A stretch of 64,000 bases of DNA from Hoyosella levis (GTDB taxonomy: Bacteria; Actinomycetota; Actinomycetes; Mycobacteriales; Mycobacteriaceae), in NCBI RefSeq assembly GCF_026008515.1, contig NZ_BQYM01000003.1:226477-290476 (forward strand), in the 5' to 3' direction. The notes under the pieces were generated by a model. The model saw only the letters and a program-made list of their open reading frames with translations. It was not told the DNA's origin and did not search any database. Positions 38,524 through 47,481 of the stretch are shown here, piece by piece (position 1 is the first letter of the stretch; each line of letters begins with the position of its first letter). The position numbers were made by a program, and so were the translations under genes.

Positions 38524-41500
38524 GTGACGGCGATCGATCGGTTCTCGGTGGCGACGCGGGAATGGTTCGCGTCCTCCTTCGGCGCGCCCACCGCCGCGCA
38601 GGACGGCGCCTGGGATGCCATCAGCGCGGGCGATCACACGCTCGTCGTCGCACCGACGGGGTCCGGCAAGACGCTAGCGGCGTTCCTGTGGTCGCTGGAC
38701 CGGCTGGCGTCCACTCCGAACGACGCACCGGGCGTGCGGGTGCTCTACATCTCGCCCTTGAAGGCGCTGGCCGTGGATGTGGAGCGCAATCTCCGCGCGC
38801 CCCTCGCTGGGATCGCCCACACCGCCCGCGGACTAGGCATGCCGGTGCCGGAGGTGCGGGCCGGAGTGCGCACCGGCGATACGCCGCAGCGCGAGCGCGC
38901 CGCCATGCTCCGCCACCCCCCGGGCATCCTCATCACCACTCCCGAGTCGCTGTTCCTCATGCTGACCTCGCAAGCACGGGAGATCCTGCGCACCGTCGAT
39001 ACCGTCATCATCGACGAGATCCACTCGATCGCGGGCTCCAAGCGCGGCGCGCACCTCGCGGTGTCCCTCGAGCGCCTCGAGCTGCTCCGCGCCGGCGATC
39101 CCCAGGCAGCCGAGGCACAGCGCATCGGGCTATCCGCGACCGTGCGCCCGCACGACGAGGTCGCCCGCTACCTCGCCGGGGCGCGCCCCGTCACCGTTGT
39201 AGCGCCCCCCACTCCGAAGCGGTTCGACCTCACTGTCGCGGTCCCGGTCGAGGACATGGCGAACATCCCGGCCGTCCCAAGCGAAACCGACACCGACGCG
39301 CGCAACCTGTCCGCGAGCTCGCTGTGGCCGCACGTCGAGGAGCAGATCACCGACCTCGTGCTCGAGCACCGCTCCACGATCGTGTTTGCCAATTCCCGGC
39401 GCCTCGCCGAGCGCCTCACCGCTCGGCTCAACGAGATCTACAGCGAGCGCAATGGCTACGAGCTGCCCGAGTCCCCGCCCCGCTCCCCCACCGAATACAT
39501 CGCCCAGGGCGGCGCTGCCATCGAGGCGCCCCTCGTGCTGGCCCGCTCCCACCACGGATCGGTCAGCAAGGAGCAGCGCGCGCTCATCGAGGACGACCTG
39601 AAGTCCGGCCGCTTGCGCTGCGTCGTCGCCACCAGCAGCCTCGAGCTCGGCATTGACATGGGCGCGGTGGATCTTGTGCTGCAGGTCGAGGCGCCCCCGT
39701 CCGTGGCGAGCGGCCTCCAGCGCGTCGGCCGGGCCGGGCACCAGGTCGGCGAGGTCTCGCGCGGCGTCCTGTTCCCCAAGCACCGCGCGGACCTGCTGCA
39801 TTGCGCGATCACCGTCGAGCGGATGCGCGCGGGCAATATCGAGGCGCTGCGCGTGCCGTCCAACCCGCTCGACGTGCTCGCCCAGCAAACCGTGGCGGCC
39901 TGCGCCCTCGACGAGCTGCACGTGGAGGAGTGGTATGCCACCGTGCGCCGGGCCGGGCCCTACACCGCGCTCCCGCGCAGCCTGTTCGACGCCACCCTCG
40001 ACCTGCTCGCCGGCAAGTACCCGTCAGATCAGTTCGCCGAGCTGCGGCCGCGCATCATCTGGGACCGCGACGCCGGCACCCTCACCGGCCGTCCAGGAGC
40101 GCAGCGCCTCGCCGTGACCTCGGGCGGCACCATCCCTGACCGGGGCAGCTTCGCGGTGATGATGGTCGGCGAGAAGCACACCCGCGTCGGCGAGCTCGAC
40201 GAGGAGATGGTGTACGAGTCCCGCGTCGGCGACGTGTTCGCGCTCGGCGCCACGAGCTGGCGCATCGAGGACATCACCCACGATCGCGTCCTCGTCAGCC
40301 CCGCCCCCGGCCAGTTCGGCCGCCTGCCCTTCTGGATCGGCGACAGCATCGGGCGGCCCGCCGAGCTCGGCGAGGCCCTTGGCGCGTTCCTCCACGAGAT
40401 CGCCGAGGAACCGCAGCAAGCCCGCGAGCGCCTCCACGCCGCTGGCCTCGACACCAACGCCACGAGCAATGCGATCGCCTTCATCACCGAGCAGCTCGAC
40501 GCCACCGGCATCGTGCCATCGGGCAATACCCTGCTGCTCGAGCGGTTCCGAGACGAGCTCGGCGACTGGCGGCTCATCCTCCACAGCCCCTACGGCCTGC
40601 CGGTGCACGCGCCCTGGGCGCTCGCCATCAACGCCCGCATCCAGGAGCTCTACGGCATCGACGGCGCCACCGTCACCACCGACGACGCCATCATCGTCCG
40701 GCTCCCCGACACCGGCAGCGAACCACCCGGCGCCGACATCTTCGTCCTCGACCCCTCCGACATCGAGGACACCGTCACCCGCGAGACCACCACCTCCGCG
40801 CTGTTCGCCGCCCGGTTCCGCGAATGCGCCGCTCGAGCCCTGCTGCTGCCCCGCCGCGACCCGGGCAAGCGCTCCCCCTTGTGGATGCAGCGGCAACGCT
40901 CCGCCCAGCTTCTCGACATCGCCCGCGCGCACCCCGATTTCCCCATCGTTCTCGAAGCGCTGCGCGAATGCCTCCAGGATGTCTATGACCTGCCCGGGCT
41001 CGTGCGCATCCTCACGAGCATCGAGCGGCGCCGCATCCGTCTCGTCGAGGCCGACACCTCAACGCCTTCGCCGTTCGCTGTCTCCGCACTGTTCGGCTAC
41101 ACCGGCGCGTTCATCTACGAGGGCGACGCTCCGCTTGCCGAGCGCAAGGCCGCGGCACTCTCCCTCGACACCTCCCTGCTCGCCGAGCTGCTCGGGCGCC
41201 TCGAGATGCGCGACCTCCTCGACCCCGACATCATCAGCGAGCACGAGAATGCCCTGCAACGGCTCTCCCGCAAGGCCGACAATGCCGAGCAGCTTGCCGA
41301 CCTCATCCGCTCCCTCGGCCCTCTCACCACCGGCGAGATCATCGAGCGATGCAGCGCTGACCCCACCGGCTGGCTCGGTGAGCTCGCCGACGCGCGCCGC
41401 ATCATCGACGTGGGATTTTCCGGAGCGCGCTGGTGGATCGCCATTGAGGACGCGGGCCGTATCCGCGACGCGTTCGGAGCGCCCCTGCCCCAAGGCATCC

Positions 41501-43167
41501 CCGCCACCTTCCTCGAGCCCACGCCCACCGCGCTCGAGGACCTCGTCGCCCGCTACGCACGCGCGCATGGACCCTTCACCGCCGGCGACATCGCCGATCG
41601 GTACCACGTGCCCGCGTCCATCATCACCACCGTGCTGCGCGGCCTCGCCGCCCAGAAGCGCGTCACCGAGGGCGAGTTCCGGCCCACGAGCAGCAACGAC
41701 GCGCTGCAGCAGGCTCATCGGGGCACCACCGAATGGTGCGATCTCGGCGTCCTCACCGTGCTGCGGCGCCGCTCCCTCGCCCGCGTGCGCGACACGATCC
41801 AGCCCGTCAGCACTCAAGCCCTCGCCCGGTTCCTGCCCGCCTGGCACCACGTCGGCCGCCGCGCGCTGCGCGGCACCGATGGCGTGCTCACTGCTATCGA
41901 GCAGCTCGCGGGCCTACCGGTGCCTGCCTCGGCCCTCGAGACCCACATCCTGCCCAGCCGCGTCCGTGACTACTCCCCCGCCCAGCTCGACGAGCTCACC
42001 AGCGCCGGGGAGGTCCTCTGGTCGGGTGCTGGGACGATCTCGGCCCGCGACGGCTGGATCGCCCTTCACCTCGCCGACACCGCGCACCTCACCCTCCCCC
42101 CGCCGGGCGAGCCCGAGCTCAGCAACATCGCCCAGCAACTGCGCGCCACCCTTGCCCACGGCGGCGGCTACTTCTTCCGGCAGCTCGCCGAGCAGCTCAC
42201 TACTCCTGCGCCCGCTACCGACGAGGCCCTCATCGCCGCGCTCTGGGAACTCGTCTGGGCAGGGCAGGCCAACAACGACACGCTCGCCCCCGTCCGCGCG
42301 CTGCTCACCAGCGGCCGCGGTGGTAGCGCCCACCGCGCGCCCTCGGCAGCCCGCGCGCGCACCCACCGCGCCGGTCGGCCGCCCCGCTTGCCCCGCGGCT
42401 CGCTGAGCAGGGCATCGCTCACCACTCGCAGCAGCCCGCCCACCGTAGCGGGCCGCTGGTCCCTTGTCCCCGACGCCGAGACCGACCACACGCTGCGCAG
42501 CCACGGTCTCGCCGAGCAGCTCCTCGAGCGCTACGGCATCGTCACCCGCACCGTCCTCGCCGCGGAGCGAGCCCCCGCTGGGACACCCGGGTTCGGCGAC
42601 CTCTACAAGGTGCTGGCCAGCCTCGAGGACCGCGGCCTGTGCCGACGGGGATACTTCGTTGATGGCCTCGGCGCCACCCAGTTCGCCACCACGGCTGTCG
42701 TCGACGAGCTGCGCTCCCACGAGCACCGCGACGAGCCTGACGCCCCGAGGCCCGATACCCCAGGGCATGACTCCCCGGGCCGCGAGCGCACCGCTATCGC
42801 CCTCGCCGCCATCGACCCCGCCAATGCCTATGGTGCCGCCCTGCCCTGGCCCGATCCCCCCGTCCCCGGGCACCGCGCGGGACGCAAGGCCGGGGCACTC
42901 GTCGTCCTCGTCGGTGGCGACCTGGCCCTCTACCTCGAGCGTGGCGGCAAGACCATGCTGGCCTTCACCGACGCCACTGCCGATCTCGACGCGGCCGCGC
43001 GGGCCCTCGCCTCGTCCGCTCCCGCCACCTTGCACATCGAGACCATCAACGGCGAGCCCGCCACCACCGCGACGAGCAGCCACGATCCAGCCATAGCGCG
43101 GGCCGGGCAGGCCCTCGCCGAGAACGGGTTCGCCGCCGTGCCGCGCGGCTTCAGGCTGAGGCGCTAG
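38524..43167 (+). CDS. lhr: Lhr ATP-dependent DNA helicase
   Basis: This is a large superfamily 2 helicase of 1547 residues that translocates 3'-5' on single-stranded DNA and unwinds RNA:DNA hybrids, induced by DNA damage in mycobacteria. It has motif I APTGSGKTLAAF, motif II IIDEIHSI, motif III LSATVRP, a second RecA domain ending in QRVGRAGHQ, a winged-helix and beta-barrel Lhr core to ~residue 860, and the long C-terminal Lhr-CTD. Around residues 1255-1310 an Arg/Ser/Pro-rich linker interrupts the CTD. The nei gene starts two bases after its stop, as the lhr-nei pair does in mycobacteria. Confidence 0.95.
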   Translation: MTAIDRFSVATREWFASSFGAPTAAQDGAWDAISAGDHTLVVAPTGSGKTLAAFLWSLDRLASTPNDAPGVRVLYISPLKALAVDVERNLRAPLAGIAHTARGLGMPVPEVRAGVRTGDTPQRERAAMLRHPPGILITTPESLFLMLTSQAREILRTVDTVIIDEIHSIAGSKRGAHLAVSLERLELLRAGDPQAAEAQRIGLSATVRPHDEVARYLAGARPVTVVAPPTPKRFDLTVAVPVEDMANIPAVPSETDTDARNLSASSLWPHVEEQITDLVLEHRSTIVFANSRRLAERLTARLNEIYSERNGYELPESPPRSPTEYIAQGGAAIEAPLVLARSHHGSVSKEQRALIEDDLKSGRLRCVVATSSLELGIDMGAVDLVLQVEAPPSVASGLQRVGRAGHQVGEVSRGVLFPKHRADLLHCAITVERMRAGNIEALRVPSNPLDVLAQQTVAACALDELHVEEWYATVRRAGPYTALPRSLFDATLDLLAGKYPSDQFAELRPRIIWDRDAGTLTGRPGAQRLAVTSGGTIPDRGSFAVMMVGEKHTRVGELDEEMVYESRVGDVFALGATSWRIEDITHDRVLVSPAPGQFGRLPFWIGDSIGRPAELGEALGAFLHEIAEEPQQARERLHAAGLDTNATSNAIAFITEQLDATGIVPSGNTLLLERFRDELGDWRLILHSPYGLPVHAPWALAINARIQELYGIDGATVTTDDAIIVRLPDTGSEPPGADIFVLDPSDIEDTVTRETTTSALFAARFRECAARALLLPRRDPGKRSPLWMQRQRSAQLLDIARAHPDFPIVLEALRECLQDVYDLPGLVRILTSIERRRIRLVEADTSTPSPFAVSALFGYTGAFIYEGDAPLAERKAAALSLDTSLLAELLGRLEMRDLLDPDIISEHENALQRLSRKADNAEQLADLIRSLGPLTTGEIIERCSADPTGWLGELADARRIIDVGFSGARWWIAIEDAGRIRDAFGAPLPQGIPATFLEPTPTALEDLVARYARAHGPFTAGDIADRYHVPASIITTVLRGLAAQKRVTEGEFRPTSSNDALQQAHRGTTEWCDLGVLTVLRRRSLARVRDTIQPVSTQALARFLPAWHHVGRRALRGTDGVLTAIEQLAGLPVPASALETHILPSRVRDYSPAQLDELTSAGEVLWSGAGTISARDGWIALHLADTAHLTLPPPGEPELSNIAQQLRATLAHGGGYFFRQLAEQLTTPAPATDEALIAALWELVWAGQANNDTLAPVRALLTSGRGGSAHRAPSAARARTHRAGRPPRLPRGSLSRASLTTRSSPPTVAGRWSLVPDAETDHTLRSHGLAEQLLERYGIVTRTVLAAERAPAGTPGFGDLYKVLASLEDRGLCRRGYFVDGLGATQFATTAVVDELRSHEHRDEPDAPRPDTPGHDSPGRERTAIALAAIDPANAYGAALPWPDPPVPGHRAGRKAGALVVLVGGDLALYLERGGKTMLAFTDATADLDAAARALASSAPATLHIETINGEPATTATSSHDPAIARAGQALAENGFAAVPRGFRLRR

Positions 43168-43169
43168 CG

Positions 43170-43973
43170 ATGCCCGAGGGCGATACCGTCTACCGCGCCG
43201 CGTCCCTGCTGCGGGGCACCCTCGAGGGCCATGAGCTGGCCCGTAGCCAGTTCCGCGTGCCCCAGTACGCCAACCTCGACCTCTCCGGGCTGACGGTCGA
43301 CCGCGTATGGCCGCACGGCAAGCACCTGTTCATCGCCGTCGGGCCCCATGCCATCCACACCCACCTCAAGATGGAAGGAAACTGGCGGATCTACCCGAGC
43401 GGACAGCGCTGGACCAAGCCGGGCTGGCAGGCCCGCCTCGTGCTTGCCACCGCCACCCACGAGGCAGTGGGCTTCGAGCTCGGCTTCGTGCGCGTCACTC
43501 CCCTCGCCGAGGCTGCCGCAGCGACCGCGCACCTCGGTCCCGACCTGCTCGGGCCGGATTGGGACGCCAGCGAAGCGGTCCGTCGGCTCAGCGCGCGCCC
43601 GGACCGCCCGATCGGTGTTGCCCTGCTCGATCAGGAGAACCTCGCCGGGGTCGGCAACATCTACCGCAACGAGCTGTGCTTCCTTCGCGGCATCGACCCC
43701 GCCACGCAGGTCGGCGAGGTCGCCCGCCTCCCTGCCCTCGTGGATCTTGCGCGCCGGCTGCTGCACGCCAACAAGGACCGCGCCAACCGCTGCACCACCG
43801 GCAACCTGCGCCCCGGCCAGCAACTGTGGGTCTATGGGCGGGAGCGCAAGCCCTGCCGACGCTGCCGCACTCCCATCGAGCGGCGCATCCTCGGCCCCGA
43901 GGGATACCTTTCACCCGGGCGCCCTACCGTCGATGAGCGGCTGGTCTACCTGTGCCCGCACTGCCAGGGCTAG
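43170..43973 (+). CDS. nei: Endonuclease VIII-type DNA glycosylase (Fpg/Nei family)
   Basis: This bifunctional glycosylase/AP lyase removes oxidised bases. The 267-residue product has the catalytic N-terminal PEGDTV (Pro2 nucleophile, Glu3), QENLAGVGNIYRNE in the H2TH region, and a C-terminal zinc finger formed by CRRC and CPHC with the GRERKPC loop. It is two bases from lhr, so both belong to one DNA-repair transcript. A likely bidirectional terminator separates it from the next gene. Confidence 0.95.
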   Translation: MPEGDTVYRAASLLRGTLEGHELARSQFRVPQYANLDLSGLTVDRVWPHGKHLFIAVGPHAIHTHLKMEGNWRIYPSGQRWTKPGWQARLVLATATHEAVGFELGFVRVTPLAEAAAATAHLGPDLLGPDWDASEAVRRLSARPDRPIGVALLDQENLAGVGNIYRNELCFLRGIDPATQVGEVARLPALVDLARRLLHANKDRANRCTTGNLRPGQQLWVYGRERKPCRRCRTPIERRILGPEGYLSPGRPTVDERLVYLCPHCQG

Positions 43974-43984
43974 TGGCACGACGA

Positions 43985-44021
43985 ATGGACCGGCTCAGGC
44001 ATTTCGCCCGCACCGGCCCAT
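43985..44021. terminator. Convergent terminator between nei and ferritin-like gene
   Basis: ATGGACCGG pairs with CCGGCCCAT apart from one A-C mismatch, with a 19-nt centre. It could serve both strands. Confidence 0.45.
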
Positions 44022-44033
44022 CCATCAGCGGTA

Positions 44034-44999
44034 CTACAGGCTGAAGCGGAGCGCGCCGTTCACGCCGTTCGGGAAGAAGCCGCCACGGTCGGTGGCACCC
44101 GGGTTCAGGTAGACGATATTGAGAACCTGGAAAGGTGTCCGGCTGAAGGCAATGGCATTGCCATCCGCCGGGACCAGGTTCGCCGTGCCGTTCATCGTGA
44201 TGCCCTGATCCTTGTCGTCAGGTCCGTCGAGGCTGTCACGGGCGTCGGAGATCGCATTTGCGGGGGCCTGCAGGCCCTTGGCGAACAAGCTGGTCCGCAC
44301 GATGCCCGCGTGATATGCCTCGACGGCGAGGATGCCGGCCGCGGCGTCGAGGAACTCCTTGCTCTGCACCAGCGGGGCCGCACCCTTGTAGGCCGTGACA
44401 CCCACGTCCTCGAAGACGTACGCACCAAGAAGGAAATTATCCTCGTTGGCGAATACATCGAACGTCTCGCCCTCGCCGATCAGTCCCGCCGCTTGTGCTG
44501 CCGCGTTGAAGCTGCCCTGCAGGTCGATCGCGGGGCGGCCTACAGCAGTGTTGCCCAGCGCCTGCCTGAGGAACTCGACGTGCTTCAGCTCATCATGGGC
44601 GATCTCCTGCGCGTACTGGCGGATCGCCGGAGTCGCGAAATTGACCTGCCGACCGCCCTGCACGGGCCCGCGTCCACCGATGCCGTCGGTCAGCGCGTCG
44701 GGGAGGTTGTTCCCGGAGACCGCGAGCTGATAGAACTCCGCCTCGAGGTACTCGAGGTTCAGGGCAAAGTTGAGGATCGCCCCATCGGTGAGGGGCCCGG
44801 CTGGCCCGGGGATGAGGTTCCCCACGCCGGGCGGGATGTCCGGGCTGTTGATGCTCTGAGCGAACGCCGATCCCGCGCCCGCTGCGACCACTCCGGCCCC
44901 TGCGCCCGCGATGCCGAGAGCACGGAGGAAACTGCGCCGCTCGAAGCGGTCGGCTGTGCTCCGCGATACAGCCTGCTTGATGAACTCCTGATCAAACAT
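44034..44999 (-). CDS. Tat-exported ferritin-like domain protein
   Basis: The 321-residue product starts at ATG 44999, with GAAGGAA upstream. It has a twin-arginine signal (FERRSFLRALGIAGAG, Arg21-Arg22) and a cleavage site after AFA. The mature part is a ferritin-like four-helix bundle with NLEYLEAEFYQLA and HDELKHVEFLRQALG, giving the E...ExxH pattern of a carboxylate di-iron site, and a later EAYHAGIVR with another Glu/His. It resembles the desiccation- and stress-related Ferritin_2 proteins of actinobacteria and plants. Export by Tat fits folding with metal before transport. Confidence 0.88.
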   Translation of the reverse strand: MFDQEFIKQAVSRSTADRFERRSFLRALGIAGAGAGVVAAGAGSAFAQSINSPDIPPGVGNLIPGPAGPLTDGAILNFALNLEYLEAEFYQLAVSGNNLPDALTDGIGGRGPVQGGRQVNFATPAIRQYAQEIAHDELKHVEFLRQALGNTAVGRPAIDLQGSFNAAAQAAGLIGEGETFDVFANEDNFLLGAYVFEDVGVTAYKGAAPLVQSKEFLDAAAGILAVEAYHAGIVRTSLFAKGLQAPANAISDARDSLDGPDDKDQGITMNGTANLVPADGNAIAFSRTPFQVLNIVYLNPGATDRGGFFPNGVNGALRFSL

Positions 45000-45300
45000 T
45001 GAATTCCTTCGCTCGGTCGAGAACTGGACGAGGACGATGGGCGTGCCACACACTGGCCACGGTAGTGATACGCACCACATTAGCGGGCGGATTGGTGAGA
45101 AGATGATCTTTTTTCGAAGCTCGCACCAATAGCGCACGAAGCGCCGCCGCGGGAGTAGGTCGGCACGACGAAAACTCCCGCGCGTTCAGGAAACTGGCGA
45201 TATGTTGGTGAAGCAATGGTTCGCGGTAGCGAATACCACAGTGTGATCCGTGATGCCTTCGTGTTGGGCCGAAACCCGCAGCGCATGGCACGATAGAGAC
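45000..45300. promoter_or_regulatory. Divergent promoter region with hairpin
   Basis: Three hundred bases lie between divergent genes. The main structure is a perfect 9-bp stem CGCGGGAGT / ACTCCCGCG (45148-45182) with a 17-nt centre. It also has an A/T-rich ATGATCTTTTTTCG run at 45103-45116. No recognised operator. Confidence 0.4.
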
Positions 45301-45957
45301 GTGACGACGACCGATGCACCCCGCACCAAGCGCCCGATCGCACGGCCACTGGCCCTCGTCGGACTGCTCGTCGCGGCCATCGTGGCGGTCACCATCCTCG
45401 ACGTTCCCGGACCCGCCGAGCTGCGCGCCGCCGTTGAATCGACAGGACTCTGGGGCATCGCGATCTTCATGGCCCTCTTCATCAGCCTCGCCCTCACTCC
45501 AGTACCCTCCAGCGCGATGGCCATCGCCGCCGGGCTCCTCTACGGCCTTGCGATCGGCGTTGCCGTCACCCTCGTCTCGGCCACCGCGGCCGGAGTCATC
45601 GCCTACTTCGTCGGTCGCTCCCTCGGCGCCGACGCGCTCGTCCATTACGGCGGGTCCCCCGCGTCCCGAGTCGTGCGCTTCCTCCAGCAACGCGGCTTCG
45701 CGACCGTCCTCGCCGTGCAGGTCGTGCCTGTCACACCCTTCTGGCTCGTCAATTACGCCGCCGGTGTCAGTAGCGTCCCGGTCGCGAGCTACGTGCTCGG
45801 CACCGCCATCGGCATCCTGCCCGGCATGATCGGTTTCGTCGCCATCGGCGCGTTCGGCCCGTCCGGCATCTCGTGGCAGCTCGCCGCGGCCATCGCCTTT
45901 GTCTTCTGCGTCTCCGTTGCCAGCGCTGTGCTCGTGCAGCGCCGCATCAGCTACTGA
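45301..45957 (+). CDS. TVP38/TMEM64 (DedA-superfamily) membrane protein
   Basis: The 218-residue product has about six hydrophobic segments and the VTT-domain core: SLALTPVPSSAMAIAAGLLYGLAIGVAVTLVSATAAGVIAYFVGR and VVPVTPFWLVNYAAGVSSV. These proteins are thought to flip or scramble lipids such as polyprenyl carriers. The start is GTG 45301. Two short tandem-repeat tracts and an inverted element A follow. Confidence 0.87.
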   Translation: MTTTDAPRTKRPIARPLALVGLLVAAIVAVTILDVPGPAELRAAVESTGLWGIAIFMALFISLALTPVPSSAMAIAAGLLYGLAIGVAVTLVSATAAGVIAYFVGRSLGADALVHYGGSPASRVVRFLQQRGFATVLAVQVVPVTPFWLVNYAAGVSSVPVASYVLGTAIGILPGMIGFVAIGAFGPSGISWQLAAAIAFVFCVSVASAVLVQRRISY

Positions 45958-45980
45958 GAATGGGCCCCGCGGCGTGGTAC

Positions 45981-46044
45981 GCCGCACCGTGGGATCGCCG
46001 CAGCGTTGGACCGCCGCACCGTGGGATCGCCGCACCGTTGGACC
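45981..46044. repeat. Alternating 16-bp tandem repeat
   Basis: Four 16-mers alternate: GCCGCACCGTGGGATC, GCCGCAGCGTTGGACC, the first again exactly, then GCCGCACCGTTGGACC. A fifth partial unit runs up to element A copy 4. Confidence 0.85.
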
Positions 46045-46054
46045 GCCCCAGCGC

Positions 46055-46127
46055 CAAACGCGATAGAAACCGCGGAATAGCCCGTGCCGCTTCTATCGCG
46101 TTTGACGGTTTCCCGTGCTTTTGCCGG
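46055..46127 (-). repeat. Palindromic intergenic element A, copy 4 (inverted)
   Basis: It has the same layout with the 23-nt flank on the right side, so this copy faces the other way. The flank is identical to that of copy 1. It lies between the convergent TVP38 and CDF genes. Confidence 0.92.
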
Positions 46128-46142
46128 CGCAGCGGCCCGCCT

Positions 46143-46220
46143 GCCACCCTGCGCAGCCGCCCGCCAGCCGACAGCCACCCTGCGCAGCGGCCCGCCAGCC
46201 ACCCTGCGCAGCGGCCCGCC
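46143..46220. repeat. Three 24-bp near-tandem repeats
   Basis: GCCACCCTGCGCAGC(C/G)GCCCGCCA occurs at 46143, 46174 and 46198 (the last lacking its final A). A 7-nt insert lies between the first two. Confidence 0.85.
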
Positions 46221-46265
46221 CGCCAGCCCACATCCCGCCAGCCAGCGACCAGGCAGGCCTCGTGC

Positions 46266-47195
46266 CTACGCTTGCGCGGCGGCTCCAGCTCTCTTGAGGT
46301 CTGGCTCGAGGTAGATCATGCGGGCCGCAGGGATGGCTGCCCGGACCCGGGCCTCGGCGGCATCGATGGCGGCAGCGATCTGCTGGATGTCGGCATCCGG
46401 GTCGATGTTGAGCTTGGCGGCGACCAGCAGCTCGTCGGGGCCGATGTATTGGGTGCGGCAGTGGATCACGCCACGGATGATCTCGCGATCAGGCAGCTCG
46501 GCGAAGACGCGGTCGAGCTCCGCGTCCGTGGCGCCCTCGCCGATGAGCAGGCTCTTCATCTCGATGATCAGGATGACGGCGATGATGCCGAGCAGCACGC
46601 CGATGCTGAGTGTGCCGATGCCGTCCCAGATCGGGTCATCCGTGATGATCGTCAGTCCCACGCCCATCAGGGCGAGGATGAGGCCAACGAGTGCGCCGAG
46701 ATCCTCGAGGAGCACGACGGGAAGCTCCGGCTGGCGAGAGTTGCGGATGAAGCTCCACCAGCTCGCGGAGCCCTTGAGCGGCAGGGATTCCTTGATGGCC
46801 GTCGCAAAGCTATAGGACTCGAGCGCGATGGCGAAGAGGAGGATCACCACCGCGACCATGGGCGAGGTCAGGCCCTCGGGGTGCTGGATCTTGTGGATGC
46901 CCTCGTAGATGGCGAACATCGAGCCGAGGGTGAACAGCACGAGCGCGACGACGAAGGAATAGAAGTAGCGGCTCCGGCCGTAGCCGAACGGATGCAGGCG
47001 GGTGGCCTCGCGCTTCGCTCGCCGGTGGCCGAGCAGGAGCAGTCCCTGGTTGGACGTGTCGGCCACGGAGTGCACGGCCTCGGCGAGCATCGAGGATGAG
47101 CCGGTGATGAAGAAGCCGACGAACTTGGCGATCGCGATGCCCGCGTTGGCGAAAAGTGCTGCGAGGATCGCTTTCTTGCCGCCATGTGCTGCCAT
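46266..47195 (-). CDS. Cation diffusion facilitator (ZnT9-like)
   Basis: This 309-residue metal/proton antiporter has six membrane helices (~7-205) and a C-terminal cytosolic ferredoxin-like domain (~215-300). The first metal site in helix 2 is HSVAD (AEAVHSVADTSNQ). The helix 5 partner reads EDLGA, as in the ZnT9-like branch that has Glu in place of His. Substrate is probably Zn, Mn or Fe; which cannot be decided. The chosen ATG gives the conserved MAAHGGKKAILAALFANAGIAIAK start. The open frame upstream is not supported. Confidence 0.9.
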   Translation of the reverse strand: MAAHGGKKAILAALFANAGIAIAKFVGFFITGSSSMLAEAVHSVADTSNQGLLLLGHRRAKREATRLHPFGYGRSRYFYSFVVALVLFTLGSMFAIYEGIHKIQHPEGLTSPMVAVVILLFAIALESYSFATAIKESLPLKGSASWWSFIRNSRQPELPVVLLEDLGALVGLILALMGVGLTIITDDPIWDGIGTLSIGVLLGIIAVILIIEMKSLLIGEGATDAELDRVFAELPDREIIRGVIHCRTQYIGPDELLVAAKLNIDPDADIQQIAAAIDAAEARVRAAIPAARMIYLEPDLKRAGAAAQA

Positions 47196-47481
47196 GACTG
47201 CCCCTGGACCTGTCGTGGGAATGGGAGGTTTCGAGGTGACGCTACCGCACGATCTGCCGAGCAGTGGCGGCACGGGATGACCAGCAAGGAGGTTCGGTGA
47301 GTTCTGTCCCCTTTTCCGCCCAGTAGCCGTCGGGCTTGGCGATGTGGCGTAGAGTCCGAGGGGAAATATCACCTTGGAGCCGCGCATTGACGTTGCAGGT
47401 CACGCTCGGGGCAAGTCACGCTCGGGCGAGTATTGTCCTGTGGGGCCAGTGCGCGAGTCATGTCGAGCATTGAAGGAGCCG

